Positions 45,516 to 53,338 of a DNA stretch of 64,000 nucleotides are shown here, piece after piece. The stretch's first letter is position 1, and the number at the start of each line of letters is the position of its first letter. The notes under the pieces are model-generated. The model saw only the letters and a program-made list of their open reading frames with translations, did no database searches and was not told the DNA's origin. Source of the stretch: CAZNPH01 sp964574985 (GTDB lineage Bacteria > Bacteroidota > Bacteroidia > Bacteroidales > SM23-62); contig CAZNPH010000008.1 of the NCBI GenBank assembly GCA_964574985.1, forward strand, positions 77,143-141,142, written 5' to 3'. The position numbers and the translations under genes were made by a program.

Positions 45516-45546
45516 TTTCAGATTGTTGTTTATTTGGGTAACTTTG
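45516..45546 (+). promoter_or_regulatory. Predicted gltB promoter (TTTC-N19-TAACTTTG)
   Basis: TAACTTTG at 45539-45546 matches the Bacteroidetes -7 consensus TAnnTTTG. TTTC at 45516-45519, spaced 19 bp away, is one base off the -33 consensus TTTG. Transcription would begin near 45553 and give a leader of about 160 bases before gltB, which contains the two competing hairpins. Confidence 0.6.
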
Positions 45547-45627
45547 CGTCGATCTACTGCCAAACAAAATAACCAGGCCGGTTCTGACACTCAGGTACAG
45601 GAATAATAAGGCCAATGAAAAATTGCC

Positions 45628-45678
45628 TTGCTGAGAATGGTATGAATGCGGGTCAGATTATTCAGCCGTTCTCAGCAA
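45628..45678 (+). promoter_or_regulatory. Putative antiterminator hairpin in gltB leader
   Basis: TTGCTGAGAA at 45628-45637 pairs perfectly over ten bases with TTCTCAGCAA at 45669-45678. The 3' arm shares bases with the 5' arm and loop of the downstream terminator, so the two stems exclude each other. A short leader frame starting at ATG 45615 has two Gln codons (45654 and 45663) in the loop, so sensing could be by a ligand or by translation. I do not recognise a known riboswitch class. Confidence 0.55.
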
Positions 45679-45701
45679 CCGAGAGAGCGGCTTTTTCTTT
45701 T
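45664..45701 (+). terminator. Intrinsic terminator in gltB leader
   Basis: AGCCGTTCTC (45664-45673) pairs with GAGAGCGGCT (45683-45692) over ten base pairs (one G-U), with a nine-base loop, and is directly followed by TTTTTCTTTT. This is a normal Rho-independent terminator 11 bp before the gltB start. A terminator there only makes sense if it is conditional. Confidence 0.7.
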
Positions 45702-45712
45702 AATATTCAACC

Positions 45713-48700
45713 ATGCAACAAGAGCCAGCAAAAAACAGGGGATTATACCGTCCGGACCAGGAACATGACAGTTGCGGGATCGGGTTCGTGGCCAGTATCC
45801 ACGGGGAAAAATCCCACAGCATCATACGCCAGGGCATCGAAGTGCTGATCAATATGGCCCACCGGGGAGCGGAGGGGGCTGATAAGAAAACGGGAGACGG
45901 GGCCGGCATCATGCTTCAGATACCCCGTGATTTTTACCTGGTCCAGGGGATCGAAGTGCCGCCCGAAGGCAAGTTCGGTACCGGCATTTTGTTCCTTCCC
46001 CGGATGGCCGGAGAAGCCGAAAAGTGCATCAGGGTACTCACCGGTTTTCTCAAGGAAGAAGGAGTGGAAGTGCTCGGTTTCCGTGAAGTACCCAGGAATC
46101 CGGATGTGCTGGGGGATATTTCCCGGGCGGCCGAACCCGCCATGCAGCAGGTCTTCCTGGCAGCCAATCTCCCGCAGATCGAACTGGAACGGAAGCTGTA
46201 CGTCGCCCGGAAACAGGCCGAGAACCGCATCAGGGAATCCACACTGAAGGAAAAACACCTGTTCTATATCCCCAGTTTATCCACCCGTATCCTGCTTTAC
46301 AAAGGAATGCTCACTTCCCGCCAGCTGGGGGAATATTTCCTCGATTTGCAGGATTCCCGTCTGAAAAGTGCCATTGCCATGGTACACTCCCGGTTCAGCA
46401 CCAACACCTTCCCTTCCTGGGAACTGGCCCAGCCATTCCGGATGCTCTGCCACAACGGGGAGATCAATACCATCAAAGGCAACCGTTACTGGATGAAAGC
46501 CCGGGAATCCCTGCTGAGCTCGGAATACCTTGGAGAGGACCTTCAGAAGATATTTCCCATCATCGAACCGGACCGGTCCGACAGCGCCTCACTGGACAAT
46601 GTCCTGGAATTCCTGTGCCTGACCGGAAAATCTTTCGAGCATGCCGTATCCATACTGATACCTGAATCCTGGAACACCAAAAATCCAATTTCCGAAGACC
46701 TGCGTGCTTTTTACGAATACCATTCCACTTTCATGGAGCCCTGGGACGGACCCGCTTCCCTGGTTTTTTCCGACGGTCGGCACATAGGGGGTACCCTGGA
46801 CCGGAACGGTCTCCGGCCTTCACGTTACCTGATCACCAGGGACGGCACTTTCGTGATGGGTTCGGAAGCCGGCGTACAGTCATTCCCTCCGGGAGAGGTG
46901 ATTGAAAAAGGCCGGCTGAAACCGGGAAAGATGCTGCTGATCGACACACAGGAGGGAAAAGTCCATTATGATCCCGAACTGAAACAAAAATTGTCCACCG
47001 GGCACCCGTACCGGGAGTGGCTGAACATGAACCGGGTCAACCTGGAGGATATCGAAGTGGGAAGAAGGGTATCCGCAGATCCGGGAAAGGATTATAATTG
47101 CCTGCTGAAAGTCTTTGGCTACAGCAAGGAGGACATTGAGCTGATCATCTCGCCCATGGCTGAAAAAGGCAGGGAACCCATCGGGTCCATGGGGAACGAT
47201 ACACCCATGGCCGTTCTGTCGGATAAGCCCCGGCGGCTGTTCGACTATTTCAAGCAATTGTTTGCCCAGGTGACCAATCCGCCCATCGATCCCATCCGGG
47301 AAGAACTGGTGATGAGTCTGACCGGCTACATCGGTTCGTTGCAGGAAAACCTGCTGGACGAAAGACCCGGTCACTGCAAGATGATCAAGCTCAAAAACCC
47401 GGTGGTCTCCAATACCTACTTCGAGGTCATCAAAAACCTGAAGTACAAGGGATTTTCAACCACCATCCTGCCCATGGTGTTTCCGGCCGGCCGGGGTGGA
47501 AAAGTGCTGGAGGAAGCCCTGGAAAATCTTTGCAATTCCGCCGAACGGGCCGTGGACGAAGGAAACAACTACATCATTCTTTCCGACCGTTCCGTGGGCA
47601 TTGACCAGGCACCGATCCCTTCCCTGCTGGCCGTTTCGGCCGTACACCATCATCTGATCAACCGCCGTAAGCGAATGCAGATCGATATCGTGGTGGAAAC
47701 CGGTGAAGCCAGGGAGGTACATCATTTTGCCCTGCTGTTCGGATACGGTGCTTCCGTGATCAATCCCTACCTTGCCTTTTCGGTGATCGACGAACTGGTC
47801 AGGAAAAAGGCCATACAACTGGATTATCATCGTGCCGAAGAGAATTATCTGAAGGCGGTAAACAAGGGTTTGCTGAAGATCCTGTCCAAAATGGGGATAT
47901 CCACCCTCCGTTCATACCGTTCCGCCCAGATATTTGAGGCGGTGGGACTCCATCCGGAGGTGACGGAGAAGTATTTTGAAGGGACCGATTCCCGGATCGG
48001 AGGGATCGGTATGGAGGAAATCGCCCGCGAATACATCATGCCCCTGGAAGAGGCGTATGGTAGGCCCTGCGAAAAAAACCGGATCCGGTCCGCCGGCACC
48101 TATGCTTTCCGCCTGGAAGGGGAGCATCATGCATGGAACCCCGAATCCATTGCGGAACTCCAGTGGGCGGTCATGACCAACGATTATGAAAGATACAAAA
48201 AGTACAGCCGGGGGGTCATGAGGGATAACCGCAAACCTTCTTTCATAAGGGGATTTTTCAGACTGAAAAAGGACCCCATTGATCTTTCGGAGGTCGAGCC
48301 GGTGGAGAACCTGTACAAACGTTTCGTTACCGGTGCCATGTCGTACGGGTCCATCAGCCGGGAAGCACACGAAACCCTGGCCCTGGCCATGAACAGGATC
48401 GGCGGCAGGAGCAATACGGGAGAGGGAGGAGAAGATCCGGTACGTTTCCTGCCCGGTAAAGACGGATCCATTACCCGGAGCGCCATCAAGCAGGTGGCCT
48501 CCGGAAGGTTCGGTGTAACCACCCAGTACCTGGTCAATGCCGATGAGCTCCAGATCAAGATCGCCCAGGGGGCCAAGCCCGGGGAAGGCGGACAATTGCC
48601 GGGCCATAAGGTGGACAGGATCATTGCACGGACCCGCTATTCCATTCCCGGCATTACCCTGATCTCACCCCCGCCGCACCATGATATATATTCCATCGAG

Positions 48701-50254
48701 GACCTGGCCCAGCTGATCTTTGACCTGAAAAACGCCAATCCCAAAGCCACCGTGAGCGTTAAGCTGGTATCCGCATCTGGGGTGGGCACCATTGCTGCCG
48801 GTGTGGCCAAGGCAGGTGCCGACATCATCACCATCAGCGGTACCGAAGGAGGCACCGGTGCGAGTCCGTCCAGCTCCATCAGGCACGCCGGACTCCCCCT
48901 GGAGATCGGACTGGCGGAAACCCAGCAAACCCTGGTGATGAACGACCTGCGCAAGTTCGTCCGCCTGCAGGCCGACGGGCAACTGAAAAACGGCTATGAT
49001 GTGGTCATGGCCGGCATACTGGGAGCCGAAGAATTCGGATTTGCCACATCGGCACTCATCTCCCTGGGCTGTGTCATGATGCGGAAGTGCCATCTGAATA
49101 CCTGCCCGGTGGGGGTGGCCACGCAGGACCCGGAACTCCGGAAGAAATTCAGGGGGAAAGCCGATTTCCTGGTCAACCTGTTCGGTTTTATTGCCCGGGA
49201 GATCAGGGAAATTCTGGCAGAAACGGGATACAGGACCTTCGATGAGATCATCGGGCAACCGGGGCTGATCCGGACCGAAGCATACAAGGATCACCGGAAA
49301 GCGGGAAAACCGGACCTGTCCATGATCCTGCATGTTCCCCCGGAAGCCGGAAAGAATCCGGTCAGGTTCACTACTCCCCATAAGGACAAAACACTGGAGG
49401 TCCTGGACAGGGAACTGATCAGAAAATGTAAACTTTCCCTGGAAAAGGGTGAAAAGACCACCTGGAACAGCCCCATCAGGAATACCGACCGGGCCACGGG
49501 CACCATGCTGTCGGGACGCATAGCTGAAAAATACGGTGCGGAGGGATTGCCGGATGATACCTTCCGCCTGACCTTCAACGGCTCGGCAGGACAAAGCTTC
49601 GGGGCCTTCCTGGCCAGGGGTGTGACCCTGCGTCTCCAGGGCGATGCCAACGATTATCTGGGCAAGGGTTTATCGGGTGGGAAGATCATTGTCACGCCTC
49701 CCGAAGGATCCGCATTTGAGGCAGGGAAGAACATCATCATCGGCAATACGGTATTGTACGGGGCCACAGGTGGGGAAGTGTATATCAACGGTCAGGCCGG
49801 TGAACGTTTTTGTGTCAGGAACAGCGGGGCCGTCGCCGTGGTGGAAGGAACCGGGGACCATTGCTGTGAATACATGACCGGCGGACGGGTGGTCGTTCTG
49901 GGAAAAACAGGCAGGAACTTTGCTGCCGGAATGAGCGGCGGTGTTGCATACGTACTTGACGAAGACGGCGGTTTCGACTATTTCTGCAATATGGGTATGG
50001 TGGAATTGTCCCTGGTGGAAGATATGGCCGATGCCCGGGAACTGAAGGAGCTTATCGAACAGCATTACCGCCATACTTCCAGCACCATTGCGTCCGGGAT
50101 TCTTGAAAACTGGGAGGAAACCCTGCCCAAATTCATCAAGGTCATTCCCTATGAATACAAAAAGGTACTGGAGGAAGAAAAGCTGGAAGCCCTGAAAAAG
50201 AAGATCAGGGAAGTGGAGACCGACGTCGATATCAGGGTAAACGGCGACCTGTAA
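45713..50254 (+). CDS. gltB: Glutamate synthase large subunit
   Basis: GltB makes glutamate from glutamine and 2-oxoglutarate. Residues before Cys21 (HDSCGIGFVAS) are expected to be removed so that Cys becomes the N-terminal glutaminase nucleophile. Next come the central domain, the FMN/FeS domain with CVMMRKCHLNTCPVG ([3Fe-4S]) and the GISGTEGGTG-type flavin region, then the C-terminal GxGxG beta-helix. The length of 1,513 residues is normal for the bacterial NAD(P)H enzyme. gltD follows 15 bp later. Expression is probably controlled by the leader terminator. Confidence 0.98.
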   Translation: MQQEPAKNRGLYRPDQEHDSCGIGFVASIHGEKSHSIIRQGIEVLINMAHRGAEGADKKTGDGAGIMLQIPRDFYLVQGIEVPPEGKFGTGILFLPRMAGEAEKCIRVLTGFLKEEGVEVLGFREVPRNPDVLGDISRAAEPAMQQVFLAANLPQIELERKLYVARKQAENRIRESTLKEKHLFYIPSLSTRILLYKGMLTSRQLGEYFLDLQDSRLKSAIAMVHSRFSTNTFPSWELAQPFRMLCHNGEINTIKGNRYWMKARESLLSSEYLGEDLQKIFPIIEPDRSDSASLDNVLEFLCLTGKSFEHAVSILIPESWNTKNPISEDLRAFYEYHSTFMEPWDGPASLVFSDGRHIGGTLDRNGLRPSRYLITRDGTFVMGSEAGVQSFPPGEVIEKGRLKPGKMLLIDTQEGKVHYDPELKQKLSTGHPYREWLNMNRVNLEDIEVGRRVSADPGKDYNCLLKVFGYSKEDIELIISPMAEKGREPIGSMGNDTPMAVLSDKPRRLFDYFKQLFAQVTNPPIDPIREELVMSLTGYIGSLQENLLDERPGHCKMIKLKNPVVSNTYFEVIKNLKYKGFSTTILPMVFPAGRGGKVLEEALENLCNSAERAVDEGNNYIILSDRSVGIDQAPIPSLLAVSAVHHHLINRRKRMQIDIVVETGEAREVHHFALLFGYGASVINPYLAFSVIDELVRKKAIQLDYHRAEENYLKAVNKGLLKILSKMGISTLRSYRSAQIFEAVGLHPEVTEKYFEGTDSRIGGIGMEEIAREYIMPLEEAYGRPCEKNRIRSAGTYAFRLEGEHHAWNPESIAELQWAVMTNDYERYKKYSRGVMRDNRKPSFIRGFFRLKKDPIDLSEVEPVENLYKRFVTGAMSYGSISREAHETLALAMNRIGGRSNTGEGGEDPVRFLPGKDGSITRSAIKQVASGRFGVTTQYLVNADELQIKIAQGAKPGEGGQLPGHKVDRIIARTRYSIPGITLISPPPHHDIYSIEDLAQLIFDLKNANPKATVSVKLVSASGVGTIAAGVAKAGADIITISGTEGGTGASPSSSIRHAGLPLEIGLAETQQTLVMNDLRKFVRLQADGQLKNGYDVVMAGILGAEEFGFATSALISLGCVMMRKCHLNTCPVGVATQDPELRKKFRGKADFLVNLFGFIAREIREILAETGYRTFDEIIGQPGLIRTEAYKDHRKAGKPDLSMILHVPPEAGKNPVRFTTPHKDKTLEVLDRELIRKCKLSLEKGEKTTWNSPIRNTDRATGTMLSGRIAEKYGAEGLPDDTFRLTFNGSAGQSFGAFLARGVTLRLQGDANDYLGKGLSGGKIIVTPPEGSAFEAGKNIIIGNTVLYGATGGEVYINGQAGERFCVRNSGAVAVVEGTGDHCCEYMTGGRVVVLGKTGRNFAAGMSGGVAYVLDEDGGFDYFCNMGMVELSLVEDMADARELKELIEQHYRHTSSTIASGILENWEETLPKFIKVIPYEYKKVLEEEKLEALKKKIREVETDVDIRVNGDL

Positions 50255-50269
50255 ATATAAAACTGCATT

Positions 50270-51694
50270 ATGGGAGATCCCAGGGGATTTATGAAGATAG
50301 AAAGAAAAGATGCCGGCAACCGGCCGGTGGGTGAACGGATTTATGACCACGGGGAGGTTGAGCAAACCCTCAATACCGAGGACCGGAAGCTCCAGGCATC
50401 CCGCTGCATGGACTGCGGGATCCCTTTTTGCCACTGGGCCTGTCCTGTGCGGAATGTCATCCCCGAATGGCAGGACCTGCTGTACCGTGGAAACTGGCGG
50501 GAGGCCATTGAATTGCTGCATTCCACCAACAATTTTCCTGAATTTACCGGAAGGATATGTCCGGCCCCCTGTGAAAGCTCCTGTGTGCTCACACTGCACC
50601 AGGCACCGGTCACCATCCGTGAGAACGAGGTGGCCATTGCCGAAATGGCCTTCAGGGAAGGCTACATACGCCCGGAACCTCCCCAAAAAAGAACCGGCAG
50701 GAAGGTGGCCGTGGTGGGATCGGGGCCGGCCGGACTGGCATGTGCCGATCTGCTGAACAAGTGGGGGCACCGGGTGACCGTTTTTGAAAAAGAAGATGCG
50801 GCAGGCGGACTCATCCGTTACGGGATCCCCGATTTCAAACTGAACAAAAGGGTGGTGGACCGCAGACTGAATATTTTCCTGACAGAAGGAATGGAGATCA
50901 AAACCGGCGTGGAGGCAGGAAGGCATGTCACGGGAAAACAGCTTCTGAATGATTTTGACGCCGTATGCCTGGCCATCGGGGCTGAACAGCCCAGGGACCT
51001 GCCCGTGGAAGGGCGCGAACTGGACGGGATCCATTTCGCCATGGATTTCCTCAGGCAACAGAACAAGGTCAACCGGGGAAAAACCGTCCCTTATGATTAC
51101 CGGATCACGGCAAAGGACAAGAACGTGGTAGTGATCGGCGGGGGGGATACAGGCTCGGATTGTGTGGGTACGGCCATCCGGCAGGGAGCGAAAAAGGTCA
51201 CCCAGATCGAGATCATGCCCGTACCCATGAAGGCCGAAGGCAAACATAATCCCGTATGGCCCTACCAGCCGAAAGTTCTGAAAACCTCCTCGTCACATGA
51301 AGAGGGATGTGAACGCCGCTGGAGTCTGGCCACCCAGAAATTCACCGGCAGGCAGAACAAGGTAACCGGACTGTATGTTTGTGAAGTGGAATGGCAATTG
51401 AAGCCGGGAGGACCTCCTGAAATGAAGCTGAAGCCGGAAACCACCGGGCACATTGAGGCCGGGCTGGTTCTGCTGGCCATGGGATTCGTCCATCCGGTCC
51501 ATGCGGGTCCGGTCAAACAATTCGGGCTGGATCTGGATGAACGGAAAAACATCCGGATCGACGGGCACTACCAAACCAGCACCCCGGGGGTTTTTGCCAC
51601 CGGAGACGCCGCTTCCGGCGCCAGCCTTGTGGTGCATGCCATTTACGCGGGAAGAAAAGCCGCAGAAAGCATCGACGAATCCCTTCGCGGATAG
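50270..51694 (+). CDS. gltD: Glutamate synthase small subunit
   Basis: GltD feeds electrons from NAD(P)H to GltB via FAD. The N-terminus has the Cys clusters CMDCGIPFCHWACP and CPAPCESSC for two [4Fe-4S] centres. VAVVGSGPAGLACAD is the FAD-binding Rossmann motif, VVVIGGGDTGSDC the NAD(P)H motif and GVFATGDAASGASLVV the C-terminal FAD contact. At 474 residues it is complete. It converges on fecR with a 13-bp gap. Confidence 0.98.
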   Translation: MGDPRGFMKIERKDAGNRPVGERIYDHGEVEQTLNTEDRKLQASRCMDCGIPFCHWACPVRNVIPEWQDLLYRGNWREAIELLHSTNNFPEFTGRICPAPCESSCVLTLHQAPVTIRENEVAIAEMAFREGYIRPEPPQKRTGRKVAVVGSGPAGLACADLLNKWGHRVTVFEKEDAAGGLIRYGIPDFKLNKRVVDRRLNIFLTEGMEIKTGVEAGRHVTGKQLLNDFDAVCLAIGAEQPRDLPVEGRELDGIHFAMDFLRQQNKVNRGKTVPYDYRITAKDKNVVVIGGGDTGSDCVGTAIRQGAKKVTQIEIMPVPMKAEGKHNPVWPYQPKVLKTSSSHEEGCERRWSLATQKFTGRQNKVTGLYVCEVEWQLKPGGPPEMKLKPETTGHIEAGLVLLAMGFVHPVHAGPVKQFGLDLDERKNIRIDGHYQTSTPGVFATGDAASGASLVVHAIYAGRKAAESIDESLRG

Positions 51695-51707
51695 ATTTCT
51701 GAATATG

Positions 51708-52700
51708 CTATTGCTCACGGAATTCAATGGCTTCACCGGTTTTCACTACATGGATGTTCAGGATCTCCTCCAGGACGTGCAACACGGAATCCAGCGACTG
51801 ATCCTGAAAACGTGCAGTAACCGTGCAGTCCCTGAGGCTTTCATCGGCAATCCGGATACGGGTGTGGAAGGTCTTGCCCAGTATGCCGGCCACGTAGGGC
51901 AGGGGATCATTTTCGAAAACGAGGATGCCTGTTTTCCATGCCAGGGTGTTCCGGTCAATTTCCATGTCCACGGTAATGGTTTTACTGCTTTTATGATAGG
52001 TGGCCCGTTTGCCCGGAGACAGAACGATGTCCCCCTGCGGCCGGTTTTTCAGGTTCACGGCCACCTGTCCGGAAATGACGGCCACCTCGTGGGTTTCGGA
52101 ACCGGTCCTGGAATCCACGTTGAATGATGTACCCGTTACCTTTACGGTAATCCGGCGGGTACGGACCGTGAAAGGGTTCCGGGGGGATGCTTCCACCTCA
52201 AAAAATGCTTCGCCTTTCAGCCTGACGGTCTTCTTTTGGAAGAGTCCCCGGCTGAAACTGATCTCCGAATGCTCATTCAGGGTGACTATGGAATGATCCG
52301 GCAGATGGCAAACGATGGTTTCCCGGTCCGATACAAAACGGGAAGTATTGCTTTCCTGGATCAAAAATACAGCTGCGACAGCCAAACCCACCGGGATAAC
52401 AAAAAAAGCCGCGATCCTGAGCGCAAACCGGAAAAGGCGATTAAATGCACCATGACGGATCCTTCTTTCATCTGCGGTGATCCTTCGCCTTAGGATGCTC
52501 CATTCCCGGTCAACATCCAGTCCGCATATATCCTTCCCTTCCCGGGCGAGCTCCCATGTTTTCCGGTAACTCTCCAGTTGTTCCCTGAATGCCCGGTCCC
52601 TTTGCATCCTTTCCTCCACCTGTTTTTTTTCCGCAGCAGGGGACTCGCCCGTAATGAACCTGATGATCAGGTCTGTATCCTTATTTTCCTTTTCCCGCAT
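51708..52700 (-). CDS. FecR-family anti-sigma factor
   Basis: The order is an N-terminal cytosolic anti-sigma part (1-85), one membrane helix (about 88-110; RIAAFFVIPVGLAVAAVFLI), a periplasmic FecR domain (about 118-215) and a C-terminal DUF4974 domain (from about 255; PLPYVAGILGKTFHTRIRI). It normally senses a TonB-dependent receptor in the outer membrane and controls the adjacent ECF sigma factor. No SusC-like receptor follows here: gltD is convergent immediately downstream. The sigma gene ends 39 bp upstream. Confidence 0.93.
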   Translation of the reverse strand: MREKENKDTDLIIRFITGESPAAEKKQVEERMQRDRAFREQLESYRKTWELAREGKDICGLDVDREWSILRRRITADERRIRHGAFNRLFRFALRIAAFFVIPVGLAVAAVFLIQESNTSRFVSDRETIVCHLPDHSIVTLNEHSEISFSRGLFQKKTVRLKGEAFFEVEASPRNPFTVRTRRITVKVTGTSFNVDSRTGSETHEVAVISGQVAVNLKNRPQGDIVLSPGKRATYHKSSKTITVDMEIDRNTLAWKTGILVFENDPLPYVAGILGKTFHTRIRIADESLRDCTVTARFQDQSLDSVLHVLEEILNIHVVKTGEAIEFREQ

Positions 52701-52739
52701 GTTAATGATCTTACATGTTTAACACACATTGCCGGCTGT

Positions 52740-53333
52740 CTACCCTGACAAAAAACGGATGATTTGTTCCCGCATGATCAAAAGGATCATGACCAGAACC
52801 CTGGTCAGGTCCTTCAGATCCTCCCTCAGGATCATGAGTGCTTTGGACATATGGGTTTCCACGGTTTTTACCGAGATGTTCAGCTTCCAGGCAATTTCTT
52901 TATATCCCATATCTTCAAAACGGCTGAACAAAAAGACCTCCCTGCATTTTTCAGGCAGCGCCTGCAGGGCCTTGTGAACCCGGAGTCTGACCTCCTCTGC
53001 TTCCCCGGGATCATCATGCATCGAATACTGTGGTGTGTCCGGACCCAGGCCGGGCTGTTTTTCACGGTCGAACTTTTTCAGGTCCCGGAGATGGTTCAGG
53101 CAGCTGCGGTGGGTAGCCGTAAACAGGTAGGATTTCATGGGGCTGTCCATATCCAGCTCGTTCCTTTTCTCCCAGACCTTCACAAAGAGATTCTGAACGA
53201 TCTCCCTGGCCGCATCGGTATCCTTTACAAATCCGGCAGCAAAAGATACCAGGGGAACAAAATATTCCCTGAAAATGGATTCGAACCGTTCGGGTTCACC
53301 CCGGGTATGCCTGTGAATTGTTTCGGCCGACAT
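52740..53333 (-). CDS. ECF RNA polymerase sigma factor (FecI type)
   Basis: The 198-residue protein has sigma region 2 (ESIFREYFVPLVSFAAGFVKD, KVWEKRNELDMDSPMKSYLF) and region 4 (LPEKCREVFLFSRFEDMGYKEIAWKLNISVKTVETHMSKAL). This is the sigma-70 family of Bacteroidetes cell-surface signalling. ATG 53333 is chosen; an ATG at 53435 would add 34 residues from within the GH9 gene. It starts 5 bp after the GH9-like gene stop, so it is co-transcribed with it, and fecR follows. Confidence 0.93.
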   Translation of the reverse strand: MSAETIHRHTRGEPERFESIFREYFVPLVSFAAGFVKDTDAAREIVQNLFVKVWEKRNELDMDSPMKSYLFTATHRSCLNHLRDLKKFDREKQPGLGPDTPQYSMHDDPGEAEEVRLRVHKALQALPEKCREVFLFSRFEDMGYKEIAWKLNISVKTVETHMSKALMILREDLKDLTRVLVMILLIMREQIIRFLSG

Positions 53334-53338
53334 GCTTA

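Noticed and set aside
45615..45848. 77-codon frame overlapping the gltB start, possible leader peptide
   Set aside because: Beyond about codon 30 it runs out of frame through gltB with unlikely composition. A short regulatory peptide is possible, so it is mentioned only with the leader.
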